Notes under the pieces: model-generated
Told to the model about the DNA's origin: nothing
The model's input: only the letters and a program-made list of their open reading frames with translations
Databases searched by the model: none
Made by a program: the position numbers and the translations under genes
In this document: one piece after another, positions 14,915-25,375 of the stretch
Numbering within the stretch: position 1 is the first letter of the stretch
Layout of the letters: every line of letters begins with the position of its first letter
Assembly: GCA_013388685.1 (NCBI GenBank)
Contig: JACAET010000007.1
Location: 22,461 to 86,460, forward strand
DNA length: 64,000 nucleotides
Origin: Chloroflexota bacterium
GTDB taxonomy: Bacteria > Chloroflexota > Anaerolineae > Anaerolineales > Villigracilaceae
Direction: 5' to 3'

Positions 14915-17362
14915 ATGACAAAACAAGTCACCTTAACCATTGATGGAAAACAAGTCACGGTTCCCGAAGGGACTGTGGTGGCGGATGCCGCCAAAATGGC
15001 GGGCATTGAAATCCCCGTTTTTTGTCATCACCCCAAACTCGAACCGGTCGGCATGTGCCGCATGTGCCTGGTGGAAATCGGTCGTCCCATCCGCGACCGC
15101 GCCACCGGGCAGTTCGTGATGGAAAACGGCGCCCCCAAGATCCAATTCATGCCCAAACTCGAAACCGCCTGCACCAACAAAGTGGAAGATGGCATGGTCG
15201 TCCTCACACAATCCGCCAAGGCGGTGGAAGGACAGAAGGGAACCATCGAATTCCTGCTCACCTCGCATCCGCTCGACTGCCCCATCTGCGACAAGGGCGG
15301 CGAATGCCCGCTTCAAAACCTGACCATGGCGCACGGTCCGGGCAAGAGCCGCTTCCTCTACAACGAGAAAATACACCTCGACAAACAAGTGCCGCTGGGC
15401 GAACTCATCTGGCTCGACCGCGAACGATGCATCCAGTGCGCGCGCTGTATCCGCTTTCAGGATGAGATCGCCGGAGATTCGGTCATCGGCTTCGACGAGC
15501 GCGGACGCTCCACCCAAATCGTCTCTTTCTCGGACCCCGGGTTTGATTCGGTTTTCTCGGGCAACACCACCGACATCTGCCCGGTCGGCGCGTTGACCAC
15601 GGCGGACTTCCGTTTTGGCGCGCGCCCATGGGAACTGGATGCGCAGGCTTCGATCTGCACGCAATGCCCCGTCGGGTGCAACACCACCCTCAACACGCGG
15701 CGCGAGGCAAAGGCGGGCGGCAGGATCGTGGTCAAGCGCGTCATGCCGCGCCAGAACGAAGAGGTGAACGAAATCTGGCTGTGCGATAAGGGACGCTTCG
15801 CCCACCACTATACCGAAGGGAAGAACAGACTCACCAGACCGATGATCCGCAAAGACGGAAAATGGACGCGCGCCTCGTGGGATGCAGCCACCAAACTTGC
15901 CGCCGAAAACTTCCAGAAGGCAAAGAAGAACTTCGTCATTCTGGCTTCGGGCAGGTTAGCCAATGAAGATTTATTCAATCTGAAGTCGCTCGCCGAACAT
16001 TCGGCGGGCAGGGCATACCTGTACACGCACATGGGCGGCGGCGAATTGACCACCCGGGTGGGGGCGGGGGAGGGGACGAACTTTGGCACGATGGGCGCAG
16101 GCACGACGATTGTGGTCGTCGCTTCCGACCTGTATGAAGAAGCGCCCCTCTGGTATCTGCGCGTCAAACAGGCGGCGGCGCGCGGCGCGAATCTGATTGT
16201 GATGAACGCCCGCGAAACCAAACTGGACCGCTTCGCTTCGTTCGTTGTCCGTTATGCGTACGGTGATGAAGTGAAGGCAGTGAACGACCTTGGCAGGAAG
16301 AATAAAGTTGGCGAGTCGTTCCTGAAATCGGACAATGCCGTCATCCTGTATGGCAGCGACGGGCTGGGCGTTACCGGTTCGGCGGCGGTTGCCTCCGCTT
16401 GCGCGAAACTATTACATGACAATGGCTTCACCGGCAAACCCAACAACGGTCTCATCGGCGTTTGGGGGCGCGCAAACGACCAGGGCGCCTGGGAGATGGG
16501 TTTCCAGGTCGAAGAAGACCTGGCGAAAGCGCTCAAAGGCAAGACGGTGTACATTGCCGGGGCGGATCCGGCAGCCGATGACCCGAAACTGGCAAAGGCG
16601 CTCGAAGGAGCGGAATTTGTGGTGGTGCAGGATGTGATGAACACTGCCACGACGGAGATTGCAGATGTCGTCTTGCCGGCGCAGGCATTTACCGAACGCG
16701 AAGGCACGCTGACTTCCGGCGACCGCCGCGTGCAGCGTTTTTACCCTGCCGTGCCGGTGACGGGCGAAGCAAAAGCGGATTTTGCCATCACTTCGCAAAT
16801 TGCCCGTCACATGGGCATCGTGCTGGAGGGAATGTCGGTATCGGCGGTGTTCGATATTCTGGCGGCGTCGGTCAAGTCGTTCGAGGGGTTGACCTATGCC
16901 AAACTGGCGGAAGTCCGCCCGCAGTGGCCCATCGTGGGGCGCGGCGATTTGTATTACGGCGGTACGACGTATGAAAACACGCAGGGCATGGGCACGCAGT
17001 TGTCGGCGGCGGCAGGGCGCGGGGAAAAGGTGAGCCTCCCGAAGGTCGAGAAAGAGGCGGTTCTCCGTCCCAAAGAGAAGGAGTTGCTGGCAGTGCCTGT
17101 CACGAAGTTGTATGACCGCGGCACCACCGTCTTGCCCTCGGAGTTGCTGCATCCGCGCATCGGCGAGGCAAGGGTGGTTCTGCATCCGGAAACGGCGAAA
17201 AGCCTGGGCGTGGAGGAAGGTCGGAAGGTGAATGTCAGTTTCAACGGTGTGAGCGGGGAGGCGGTGGTGAAATTGACGGACACGATTTCGATGGGTGTGG
17301 CGCTGATCCCGCGTTCGATGGGGCTGGCGATCCGTGAACCTGTGGCGGTAAAGGTGAAATGA
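14915..17362 (+). CDS. nuoG: NADH-quinone oxidoreductase subunit G
   Basis: An 815-residue protein. The N-terminal ferredoxin-like domain has CHHPKLEPVGMCRMCLVEI (2Fe-2S N1b), then the His/Cys motif SHPLDCPICDKGGECPLQN (N5 region) and CIQCARCIRFQDEI (N4). A 4Fe-4S site CTQCPVGCNTTLNTR begins the molybdopterin-oxidoreductase-like domain, which is structural in complex I. The C-terminal part is shorter and more degenerate, as usual. GGAG precedes ATG 14915. The stop overlaps the nuoH start by 4 nt. Confidence 0.95.
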   Translation: MTKQVTLTIDGKQVTVPEGTVVADAAKMAGIEIPVFCHHPKLEPVGMCRMCLVEIGRPIRDRATGQFVMENGAPKIQFMPKLETACTNKVEDGMVVLTQSAKAVEGQKGTIEFLLTSHPLDCPICDKGGECPLQNLTMAHGPGKSRFLYNEKIHLDKQVPLGELIWLDRERCIQCARCIRFQDEIAGDSVIGFDERGRSTQIVSFSDPGFDSVFSGNTTDICPVGALTTADFRFGARPWELDAQASICTQCPVGCNTTLNTRREAKAGGRIVVKRVMPRQNEEVNEIWLCDKGRFAHHYTEGKNRLTRPMIRKDGKWTRASWDAATKLAAENFQKAKKNFVILASGRLANEDLFNLKSLAEHSAGRAYLYTHMGGGELTTRVGAGEGTNFGTMGAGTTIVVVASDLYEEAPLWYLRVKQAAARGANLIVMNARETKLDRFASFVVRYAYGDEVKAVNDLGRKNKVGESFLKSDNAVILYGSDGLGVTGSAAVASACAKLLHDNGFTGKPNNGLIGVWGRANDQGAWEMGFQVEEDLAKALKGKTVYIAGADPAADDPKLAKALEGAEFVVVQDVMNTATTEIADVVLPAQAFTEREGTLTSGDRRVQRFYPAVPVTGEAKADFAITSQIARHMGIVLEGMSVSAVFDILAASVKSFEGLTYAKLAEVRPQWPIVGRGDLYYGGTTYENTQGMGTQLSAAAGRGEKVSLPKVEKEAVLRPKEKELLAVPVTKLYDRGTTVLPSELLHPRIGEARVVLHPETAKSLGVEEGRKVNVSFNGVSGEAVVKLTDTISMGVALIPRSMGLAIREPVAVKVK

Positions 17363-18483
17363 TGGTATCGGATTGGTCTCTCTGGCTCGAATGGTTAATC
17401 AAATCATTGGTGGTGACCCTGGGATTGTTGACGGGGTTCGCCTACCTGACGTGGTATGAACGGCGCGCGTTGGCGCGTATTCAGGCGCGCATCGGTCCGA
17501 ATCGCGCGGGACCTCAGGGCTTGCTTCAGCCCATTGCCGACGCGGTCAAACTGATTTTCAAAGAAGAGCTTGTGCCTGCCAAAGCGGATAAGATGCTGTT
17601 CTTCTGGGCGCCGGTTATTACGATGATCCCTTCGCTCATCATTGCGGCGGTCATTCCGTGGGGACCTGCCATCGAGATGTTTGGGCGCGTCATCCGTCTT
17701 TCGATTGCCGACCTCAACGTGGGGGTGTTGTACCTGATGTCTATCGCTTCGATTGCGGTGTATGGCATTGTGCTGGCGGGCTGGTCGTCGAACAACAAAT
17801 ATGCCATGTTGGGCGGTTTGCGTTCCTCGGCGCAGATGATTTCGTATGAGTTGGCGCTGGGGTTGTCGTTTGCAACGTCCATCATCCTTGCCAATTCGAT
17901 GCGCATGCTGGATATTGTCGAGGCGCAGCGAGGGCTGTGGTTTGTGGTGGTGCAGCCAGTGGGGGCGGTCATCTTTTGGATTGCCACGCTGGCGGAGGTG
18001 AACCGCGCGCCGTTCGATATGCCCGAAGCCGAGCAGGAACTGACCGCCGGCTATCATGCCGAATATTCGGGCATGAAGTTCGCCCTGTTTTTCATGGCAG
18101 AGTATCAGAAGATGATTGTGGTGAGCGCCATTCTGGCGGTGTTGTATTTCGGCGGCTATCTCGGTCCGTTTGTGGATCGGTTCCCCTGGCTGGGACCGAT
18201 TTACATGATCATCAAAATCATCCTGCTGTTGTTTGTGATGATTTGGGTGCGCGCCACCTGGCCCCGCATCCGCTATGACCGTCTGATGGCGTTCGGCTGG
18301 AAGATTTTGCTTCCGCTTTCGCTGGCGATTGCATTCATCACTGCCTCGGGCATCCTGCTGGCGGAGATGTCTGGCAACCCGTTGTATTTTTGGGCGATTC
18401 CGGTGGTTTCGGTTTTGGCTGGTTTATTTACTGTTGCGGTCATTTACCGTGAGTTGAGGAGAAAAGCGTATGGGCGTGTTTGA
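17359..18483 (+). CDS. nuoH: NADH-quinone oxidoreductase subunit H
   Basis: A 374-residue membrane subunit with about eight helices. Family blocks are [20 protein letters not shown], the quinone-site loop [20 protein letters not shown], and the [15 protein letters not shown] stretch. It joins the peripheral arm to the membrane arm. Its last 14 nt overlap nuoI. Confidence 0.96.
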   Translation: MMVSDWSLWLEWLIKSLVVTLGLLTGFAYLTWYERRALARIQARIGPNRAGPQGLLQPIADAVKLIFKEELVPAKADKMLFFWAPVITMIPSLIIAAVIPWGPAIEMFGRVIRLSIADLNVGVLYLMSIASIAVYGIVLAGWSSNNKYAMLGGLRSSAQMISYELALGLSFATSIILANSMRMLDIVEAQRGLWFVVVQPVGAVIFWIATLAEVNRAPFDMPEAEQELTAGYHAEYSGMKFALFFMAEYQKMIVVSAILAVLYFGGYLGPFVDRFPWLGPIYMIIKIILLLFVMIWVRATWPRIRYDRLMAFGWKILLPLSLAIAFITASGILLAEMSGNPLYFWAIPVVSVLAGLFTVAVIYRELRRKAYGRV

Positions 18484-18988
18484 TCCACTGGTTGAATTGC
18501 TGCGTGGTCTGGGGACCACGTTCAAGATGGCGCTGGAGAAGCCGGTCACGTATCAGTATCCCGAAGAGAAGCGTCCCGTGCGCCCGCGTTTTCGCGGACG
18601 CCATGTGTTGAAGCGCTACGAGAACGGTCTGGAAAAGTGCATTGGATGTTCACTGTGCGCCGCCGCCTGCCCGGCGGATGCCATCTTCGTGGAAGCCTCT
18701 GAAAACACCGATGAAAAACGCTTCTCGCCGGGTGAACGATATGCTTCCACCTACGAAATTAACATGCTGCGCTGCATCTACTGCGGCTTTTGTGAAGATG
18801 CCTGCCCCACGGAGGCAATCGTGCTGGGCGATAACTATGAACTTTCCTTCTACGATCGCCGCTCGGCAATCTACACCAAGGAAATGCTGCTGGAACCTGT
18901 CCCTTCGGTGGAGATGACCACGCCGCGCAAGGTGGAGCCGGGCGTGTTTACACGGTCGGTGCCGGAGATGAAGGATCCTCAAGATTAG
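18470..18988 (+). CDS. nuoI: NADH-quinone oxidoreductase subunit I
   Basis: A 172-residue ferredoxin-type subunit with two 4Fe-4S sites (N6a and N6b): [18 protein letters not shown] and [18 protein letters not shown]. It begins with an amphipathic helix that lies on the membrane. GAGGAG lies before ATG 18470 inside the end of nuoH. Confidence 0.96.
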   Translation: MGVFDPLVELLRGLGTTFKMALEKPVTYQYPEEKRPVRPRFRGRHVLKRYENGLEKCIGCSLCAAACPADAIFVEASENTDEKRFSPGERYASTYEINMLRCIYCGFCEDACPTEAIVLGDNYELSFYDRRSAIYTKEMLLEPVPSVEMTTPRKVEPGVFTRSVPEMKDPQD

Positions 18989-19030
18989 TCATTGGGAATT
19001 GCCAATGACCAACTTACGCTTGGAAGGCTT

Positions 19031-19558
19031 ATGACCATAAACCTCATCCTCTTTCTCGTTCTCGCTGTGATTGCCGTTGCCACTGCGCTGGGCATGCTGA
19101 CCAGTCGGAACGCGATTTACTCCGCGCTGTTCCTCGTGTTGAACTTCGTCACGGTGGCGGTGTTCTACCTGTTGCTGGGAGCGCCGTTCATTGCCATGGC
19201 GCAGATTACGGTCTATGCGGGCGCCATCATGGTGTTGTTCCTGTTTGTCATCATGCTGCTCGGCGCGGAACGTTTGCCCGATAGCCGCGTGCTTCCCTGG
19301 CAGAAACCGCTGGCAATCACGCTGGCGGTGGTTCTGGCGCTGGAATCTGCCTACCTGTTGTGGACCAAAGCGCGTCCTGCCGGGAATGTGCTGCCGCCGG
19401 GAGACGAAATCAACACGGTGGAGACTCTGCGCGCGCTGGGAATGACCCTGTTCAATGACTACCTCCTGCCCTTCGAGGTGACGTCGGTCCTTCTGCTGGT
19501 TGCCATGATCGGCGTCATCGTGCTGGTTCGGCGAGAGAAAGGCGGGCAAAAATCATGA
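19031..19558 (+). CDS. nuoJ: NADH-quinone oxidoreductase subunit J
   Basis: A 175-residue protein with five membrane helices, including the conserved [20 protein letters not shown] pi-bulge helix. ATG 19031 is preferred, with GGAAGG 5 nt upstream. The frame stays open to 18992, but that part is the repeat-like spacer (TTGGGAATTGCCAATGACC). The stop overlaps nuoK by 4 nt. Confidence 0.94.
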   Translation: MTINLILFLVLAVIAVATALGMLTSRNAIYSALFLVLNFVTVAVFYLLLGAPFIAMAQITVYAGAIMVLFLFVIMLLGAERLPDSRVLPWQKPLAITLAVVLALESAYLLWTKARPAGNVLPPGDEINTVETLRALGMTLFNDYLLPFEVTSVLLLVAMIGVIVLVRREKGGQKS

Positions 19559-19857
19559 TCCCCGTGGAATATTACATCATCCTCTCGGCGATATTGTTCG
19601 CTATTGGCGTGGCAGGCGTGCTCATTCGACGAAACGCGCTCATCATTTTCATGTCCATCGAACTGATGTTGAATGCGGCGAACCTCGCCATTGTGGCGTT
19701 CAGCAGCGTTTTCAACTCCTTCAGCGGGCAGGTCTTTGTCTTCTTTGTCATCGCAGTTGCGGCGGCGGAAGTGGCGGTTGGGCTGGCGCTGATTGTCGAA
19801 ATCTTCAAGACCAAACACAGCATTGACGTGGATCAGATGAGTTCTTTGAAAGGATAA
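19555..19857 (+). CDS. nuoK: NADH-quinone oxidoreductase subunit K
   Basis: A 100-residue protein with three membrane helices and the two conserved membrane glutamates, in [11 protein letters not shown] and [11 protein letters not shown]. It is an antiporter-like proton-path subunit. It is translationally coupled to nuoJ. The 69-nt spacer to nuoL carries AT-rich repeat-like words (GGTAACTGGTAATTCC, CTCATTACC). Confidence 0.96.
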   Translation: MIPVEYYIILSAILFAIGVAGVLIRRNALIIFMSIELMLNAANLAIVAFSSVFNSFSGQVFVFFVIAVAAAEVAVGLALIVEIFKTKHSIDVDQMSSLKG

Positions 19858-19926
19858 TGACCAAATGGTAACTGGTAATTCCTGCTTATCGCTTACCGTT
19901 TACTCATTACCGATCTCGGAGAAATT

Positions 19927-22089
19927 ATGCAATTAAGCGAAACGGTACATACAGGATTCTTCTTCCTTGCCCCCTGGCTGGTCTTTGCGCCGGTCATCGG
20001 CTTGCTCATCAACATCATCTTTGGCGGCAGGTTCAGCGAGAAGGCGATTGGCACAGTCGCAAGCCTGGCTTCGGGCGCTTCGTTCGTTGTCAGCGTGCTG
20101 CTGGCTTGGTCGCTGGCGGCAGGTCACGGCGCGGCGGTGACCGTCCCCTTCCTCGAGTGGATTCACATCGGCAGCCTCGAACTCGACTGGGCGTTTCGCG
20201 TGGACTCGCTCTCGACTACCATGATGCTGGTTGTTTCCGGCGTCGGGACTCTCATCCACATCTACGCCATCGGATACATGCACGAGGACGTGCGCTTCAA
20301 ACAGGACCCCGGACGGTTCCGCCGCTTCTTCGTTTTCCTCAACCTGTTTATCGCCATGATGATGATTTTGGTCAGCGGCGATTCGTACCTGATGTTATTC
20401 GTCGGCTGGGAGGGGGTAGGGCTTTGCTCCTTCCTGCTCATCGGCTTTTGGTATGAAATGGATACGCTGGGCAGACCATCATGGGCGAACTCGAATGCCG
20501 CTGTCAAGGCATTTGTCACTAACCGTGTGGGCGATTTTGGTTTTTTGCTTGCCGCCTTTACCATGTTCTGGGCGTTTGGCAGTTTTCAGTTTGATGAGGT
20601 TTTCGAAGCCGCCCATGCCGTTGCGCCGGGTGTCATTGTGGCAATTACGCTGTTTATGCTGATCGGCGTGGCAGGCAAATCGGCGCAGATTCCTCTCTAC
20701 GTCTGGCTGCCCGATGCGATGGCAGGTCCCACGCCGGTTTCGGCGTTGATTCATGCCGCGACGATGGTCACGGCGGGCGTCTATCTCGTCACACGCTCGG
20801 CGGAATTGTACATGCTCGTTCCGCAGGCGCAGTACATCGTAGCGATGACCGGCGCAATCACCGCTCTCTTTGCCGCCACTATTGCCGTCGGGCAGTACGA
20901 TATCAAAAAAGTGCTGGCATACTCGACCATTTCGCAGCTTGGCTTCATGGTGGCGGCAGTGGGCATGGGCGCTTTTGTGGCGGGCATGTTCCACCTGGTA
21001 ACGCATGCCTTTTTCAAAGCCTTGCTCTTCCTTTCGGCGGGCTCGGTGATTCTTGGACTCGAACGCGGGCATCATCACGCGGAGCGGGCGCACGGTCACG
21101 GTGACGAGCATGGGAAAGGCAAGAAAGGAAAGCATGCCCTGAGCAAAGCCGCAGGGAAGAAATCAGAAAGCCACGACGAGCATGAGGTTTTCGATCCCGG
21201 TGACATGCGCAACATGGGCGGGCTTCGCAAGACCATGCCGATCACCTTTTGGCTGTACATGATCGGTACGCTGGCGCTGGCGGGTATCGTCCCCTTTGCA
21301 GGTTTCTGGTCGAAGGATGAAATTCTGCTGGACGCCAAACTGCACTATCCAACCGTGTACGTTCTGTTGAGCATTGCCGCCTTCTTTACCGCCTTTTACA
21401 TGGGGCGGCAAATCTGGATGGTCTTCTTTGGTGAACCTCGGCATGAAGCCGCCGCCCACGCCGAAGAAAGTAAACCCATCATCACTGTTCCGCTGATGGT
21501 TTTGGCGGCGCTTTCCCTGCTTGGCGGGGCGCTCAACCTGCCGTTCGAGGGGTTCCATCAACTTGGTCACTGGCTGGAATACACCCTCAAAGAAGTAGAG
21601 GCGCTTCCGCTCAACCTGCAGGTAGCAGGGATTTCGACCCTCCTGGCGCTGTTCGCCATTTTCCTCTCCTGGCTGATTTACGGGCGTAACCCGCTTCGAG
21701 CTGGTCAACCTGACCCGTTGAAGAAACCACTCGGCTTCATTTTCACAGGCATGGAAAACAAATGGTTCGTGGATGAAGGCTACTTTGCCGTCATCATCAA
21801 CCCGTTCAAAAAATTGTCCCAGTTCCTTGCTGATGTCATTGACTGGCGATTCTGGCACGACTGGTTTCACGAAACCGTTATTGCCGGTACCTACAACTGG
21901 CTGAGCAACACTGCCCTCAATGTGTATGCCGACCAGAAAGGCATTGACGCCTTTGCAAACTGGCTGGGAACGGCAACCCAGTCGTTGTCTGGCGCCCTGC
22001 GCAAGGTCCAGAATGGATTCGTGCGCTCGTATGCGCTCTCCGTCCTGCTGGGCGTTGTCCTTATTCTTGGATATTTGATTGTGAAATAG
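19927..22089 (+). CDS. nuoL: NADH-quinone oxidoreductase subunit L with His-rich insert
   Basis: A 720-residue antiporter-like subunit with the conserved core (VGWEGVGLCSFLLIGFWYE, PDAMAGPTPVSALIHAATMV, TISQLGFMVAAVGMG) and a long C-terminal lateral helix and anchor helix. Between the core helices, residues about 380-419 form a hydrophilic insert rich in His, Lys, Glu and Ser (RGHHHAERAHGHGDEHGKGK and onward). This is unusual in content and could bind metal. The lateral-helix part after residue about 590 is less conserved, as usual. Confidence 0.95.
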   Translation: MQLSETVHTGFFFLAPWLVFAPVIGLLINIIFGGRFSEKAIGTVASLASGASFVVSVLLAWSLAAGHGAAVTVPFLEWIHIGSLELDWAFRVDSLSTTMMLVVSGVGTLIHIYAIGYMHEDVRFKQDPGRFRRFFVFLNLFIAMMMILVSGDSYLMLFVGWEGVGLCSFLLIGFWYEMDTLGRPSWANSNAAVKAFVTNRVGDFGFLLAAFTMFWAFGSFQFDEVFEAAHAVAPGVIVAITLFMLIGVAGKSAQIPLYVWLPDAMAGPTPVSALIHAATMVTAGVYLVTRSAELYMLVPQAQYIVAMTGAITALFAATIAVGQYDIKKVLAYSTISQLGFMVAAVGMGAFVAGMFHLVTHAFFKALLFLSAGSVILGLERGHHHAERAHGHGDEHGKGKKGKHALSKAAGKKSESHDEHEVFDPGDMRNMGGLRKTMPITFWLYMIGTLALAGIVPFAGFWSKDEILLDAKLHYPTVYVLLSIAAFFTAFYMGRQIWMVFFGEPRHEAAAHAEESKPIITVPLMVLAALSLLGGALNLPFEGFHQLGHWLEYTLKEVEALPLNLQVAGISTLLALFAIFLSWLIYGRNPLRAGQPDPLKKPLGFIFTGMENKWFVDEGYFAVIINPFKKLSQFLADVIDWRFWHDWFHETVIAGTYNWLSNTALNVYADQKGIDAFANWLGTATQSLSGALRKVQNGFVRSYALSVLLGVVLILGYLIVK

Positions 22090-22148
22090 GAGAAGGTCCG
22101 TTCATACGTAGACCTTCAGCCTGCGACCTTCGATCTAAAGGATTGAAC

Positions 22149-23660
22149 ATGGAATTTCTTTTGCAACCTCTCACTTTGCTGACCTTCTTTCCGCTGTTAG
22201 GCGTTCTCGTCATCCTCTTCATCAATGCCGAAGCAAAGAACATCATCCGCTGGGTGGCGCTGGTGACCTCACTCATCACCTTTGGCATCTCGCTGTGGGT
22301 GTTGACGATGTTCGACGCCTCGAACGTGAACCTGCAACTGGTCGCCCGTTACGATTGGATCACTGTCGCCGGTTGGAACATCCAATACTTCCTCGGCATT
22401 GACGGTTTGAGCATCCTGCTCGTTCTGCTCACTGCGTTCCTCACACCCATTTCCATCCTCTCTACCTGGACTGCCATCGAAGAACGCGTCAAAGACTTCA
22501 TGATCTTCTTCCTCCTGCTGGAAGTAGGCATGACGGGCGTCTTCCTGGCGCAGGATCTGTTCCTGTTCTACATCTTCTGGGAATTCACCCTCGTACCGAT
22601 GTACTTCCTCATCGGCATCTGGGGCGGGCCGCGCCGCATCTACGCCGCCATCAAATTCTTCCTCTACACCATGGCTGGCTCCATTCTCATGCTGTTAGCC
22701 ATCCTGTGGCTCGGCATCTATGGCGGCACCTTCTCCGTGCCCGACCTGGTGGCGCTGGGAAGCATCCCGGCAGACATTCAATGGTGGCTGTTTCTGGCGT
22801 TCACCGCCGCCTTCGCCATCAAAGTGCCCATGTGGCCCCTGCATTCCTGGCTGCCCGATGCCCACGTCGAAGCGCCGACCGCCGGTTCGGTCATCCTTGC
22901 CGGCGTTTTGCTGAAGATGGGAACGTACGGTTTCCTGCGCTTCAACATCCCCCTCTTCCCCGAAGCCACTGTGAAAGCCGCCCCGTGGATCGCGCTCTTC
23001 GCGACCATCGGCATCATCTACGGCGCCATGGTCTCCTATGCCCAAAGGGACGTCAAGAAACTGGTTGCGTATTCCTCCGTCAGCCACCTGGGATTCGTAA
23101 TGCTGGGTCTCTTTGCCATCAACCCGCAGGGCATTGCCGGCGCCATTTTGCAGATGATCAACCACGGTCTCAGCACGGGAGCGTTGTTCCTCCTCGTGGG
23201 CATGATCTACGAGCAGACCCACACCCGTGAAATCAACGTCTATGGCGGTTTGTGGAAAATCACCCCCATCTTTGGCTCGATCATGCTGATCGTTTCACTC
23301 TCCTCGATGGGCTTGCCCGGCTTGAACGGCTTCGTGGGCGAGTTCACCATCCTCTTGGGCGCGTTCGGCTCACAAGCCATTGGCAACACCGCCTATGCCA
23401 TCATCTCGGCGCTGGGCGTCATCATGGCAGCGGTGTACATCCTCTACATGTTCCAGAAGATGTTCCTCGGTCCGCAGGGCGAGATCGTGGACGAGGTCAA
23501 ACAGCACGGTCATGCTTTGCGCGACCTGAACTGGCGCGAAATCGTCACCATCGTCCCCATCCTCCTCTTCATCTTCTGGATTGGTCTGTATCCCAAGCCC
23601 TTCTTTGCCCTCATGGCGCCGGCGGTTGAACATCTCGTCGGAATGCTGCCCCTCCCGTAA
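22149..23660 (+). CDS. nuoM: NADH-quinone oxidoreductase subunit M
   Basis: A 503-residue antiporter-like subunit with 14 helices. Conserved blocks are EFTLVPMYFLIGIWGG, the membrane Lys/Glu region MWPLHSWLPDAHVEAPTAGS, and YSSVSHLGFVMLGL. ATG 22149 has AAAGGA 7 nt upstream. A TTG at 22143 is in frame but sits too close to the ribosome site. Confidence 0.96.
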   Translation: MEFLLQPLTLLTFFPLLGVLVILFINAEAKNIIRWVALVTSLITFGISLWVLTMFDASNVNLQLVARYDWITVAGWNIQYFLGIDGLSILLVLLTAFLTPISILSTWTAIEERVKDFMIFFLLLEVGMTGVFLAQDLFLFYIFWEFTLVPMYFLIGIWGGPRRIYAAIKFFLYTMAGSILMLLAILWLGIYGGTFSVPDLVALGSIPADIQWWLFLAFTAAFAIKVPMWPLHSWLPDAHVEAPTAGSVILAGVLLKMGTYGFLRFNIPLFPEATVKAAPWIALFATIGIIYGAMVSYAQRDVKKLVAYSSVSHLGFVMLGLFAINPQGIAGAILQMINHGLSTGALFLLVGMIYEQTHTREINVYGGLWKITPIFGSIMLIVSLSSMGLPGLNGFVGEFTILLGAFGSQAIGNTAYAIISALGVIMAAVYILYMFQKMFLGPQGEIVDEVKQHGHALRDLNWREIVTIVPILLFIFWIGLYPKPFFALMAPAVEHLVGMLPLP

Positions 23661-23719
23661 CCTCTAGCCATAAGCGATGAGCCTGCCCCCTTCTGCTAAC
23701 CGCTGAAAGCCGACCGCCT

Positions 23720-25168
23720 ATGAACCTGACACCTCAAGATTACCAAGTTCTCATCCCCTACATCCTGCTCACCGCCTGGGCATGTGTTCTTCTGCTGGTG
23801 GATCTTTTCATCCCAAAGGAGCGCAAAAGCCTCACCGCTTTGCTCTCTGCCCTGGGGCTGGCGATCACCCTGGGCGTTACCCTCTCGCAGGTTGGCATCG
23901 CGCAAACGGGTTTCTTCGGTATGGCGGCGCTCGATGGATTCTCGACCTTCGTCAACGCCCTGCTGCTCCTCAGCGGCATCCTCGGTATCGCCCTCGCGCA
24001 CGGCTACGTCAAGCGTCTGGGCATCGAGCGCGGCGAATACTACACCCTGCTCCTCTTTAGCATCAGCGGCATGATGCTCATGGCGCAAGCTACCGACCTC
24101 ATTATGGTTTTCATCGCCCTCGAACTGCTCTCCATCCCGTTGTACGTACTTGCCGCCTTCGCCCGTCCCCGCGTCAGTTCGGAGGAAGCCGGCATGAAAT
24201 ACTTCCTGCTTGGCGCTTTTGCCACAGGATTTGTCGTCTATGGGACTGCTCTCGTCTTCGGCGCGACCGGCTCCACCAACCTCTACGCCATCCTGGCTTC
24301 CGCCTCAAACGGGACCTCCACCCTGCTCCTGACCATTGGGGCGGCTCTCGTCCTTGTTGGCTTTGGCTTCAAGGTTGCCGCCGTTCCCTTCCACATGTGG
24401 ACGCCCGACGTCTATCAGGGCGCGCCGACGGCAGTCACCGCCTTCATGGCATCGGGCGCCAAAATTGCGGGCTTTGCGGCTTTGCTGCGAGTGTTTGCCA
24501 CTGCCTTCCCAGCGCTTGCTGTGGATATGACCGATATCCTCTGGGCGCTTGCCGCACTGACCATGATCCTGGGCAATATCGTTGCCATCTCTCAAACCGA
24601 CATCAAACGTATGCTGGCGTACTCCAGCATTGCCCACGCCGGTTACATCCTCATGGCATTTGTACCATACGGAAACCCTGCCGTGCGGGAGGTATCCATT
24701 GCCGCAGGATTGTTCTATCTCGTTGCCTACGCCTTCACCAACTTTGGCGCCTGGGGTGTGGTAATTGCCCTCGAAAAGAACGAAGAAAAAGAACTTGCCA
24801 TTACAGACTATGCCGGTCTTGGACGCAAGCATCCCGCCCTTGCCGCCGCCATGACCGTCTTCATGCTCTCCCTGATAGGGTTTCCTCCCACACTGGGGCT
24901 GGTGGGTAAGTTTTATCTGTTCCGTGCGGTCATCGCCGCCGGTTTTACCGGGCTGGCCATGATCGGCGTACTCACATCGCTCATTTCCGCCTACTACTAT
25001 TTACGCGTGGTCGTCACCATGTACATGAAAGACGGCGAGCCAACCGTCGAACGCGAAACCTGGCTGGGACTTGCCACCGGCGTGACGGCGGCGGTCACTG
25101 TGGTTGCCAGTCTCGTGCCGCAATCCCTGTTCGCTTGGGCGAGTGAGGCGGTATTGAACTTGTTCTAA
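23720..25168 (+). CDS. nuoN: NADH-quinone oxidoreductase subunit N
   Basis: A 482-residue antiporter-like subunit. Key blocks are IALELLSIPLYVLAAF, the proton-path segment VPFHMWTPDVYQGAPTAVT, and RMLAYSSIAHAGYILM. It is the last gene of the nuo operon, and a strong terminator begins 9 nt after its stop. All 14 bacterial complex I subunits are therefore present in the common order A-N. Confidence 0.96.
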   Translation: MNLTPQDYQVLIPYILLTAWACVLLLVDLFIPKERKSLTALLSALGLAITLGVTLSQVGIAQTGFFGMAALDGFSTFVNALLLLSGILGIALAHGYVKRLGIERGEYYTLLLFSISGMMLMAQATDLIMVFIALELLSIPLYVLAAFARPRVSSEEAGMKYFLLGAFATGFVVYGTALVFGATGSTNLYAILASASNGTSTLLLTIGAALVLVGFGFKVAAVPFHMWTPDVYQGAPTAVTAFMASGAKIAGFAALLRVFATAFPALAVDMTDILWALAALTMILGNIVAISQTDIKRMLAYSSIAHAGYILMAFVPYGNPAVREVSIAAGLFYLVAYAFTNFGAWGVVIALEKNEEKELAITDYAGLGRKHPALAAAMTVFMLSLIGFPPTLGLVGKFYLFRAVIAAGFTGLAMIGVLTSLISAYYYLRVVVTMYMKDGEPTVERETWLGLATGVTAAVTVVASLVPQSLFAWASEAVLNLF

Positions 25169-25176
25169 TGACCGCA

Positions 25177-25214
25177 GACCTCCGAGTGCTCGAAGAACTC
25201 GGAGGTCTTTTCTT
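25177..25214 (+). terminator. Intrinsic terminator of the nuo operon
   Basis: GACCTCCGAGT and ACTCGGAGGTC form an 11-bp perfect stem with a 9-nt loop, followed by TTTTCTT. It lies directly after nuoN. Confidence 0.9.
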
Positions 25215-25363
25215 GGAATCAAAACGGGACGATGACGGATCACAGTCCCGTTTTGATTGACACCGCGCTCGAAATGGCTCGAACGCCGACAGTTCAACAG
25301 CGGGTCCCGTTCGATGGAATTGGGGTCATAGCGGTCGTCCATTCCTGCGTCATTTTGCCTGGG

Positions 25364-25369
25364 TATAAT
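25364..25369 (+). promoter_or_regulatory. -10 TATAAT placed 6 nt before the HAD start codon
   Basis: A perfect TATAAT is followed by only 6 nt and then ATG 25376. Transcription would begin on or next to the A of the start codon, which implies a leaderless mRNA. No ribosome site is present. Confidence 0.6.
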
Positions 25370-25375
25370 CGCGGC

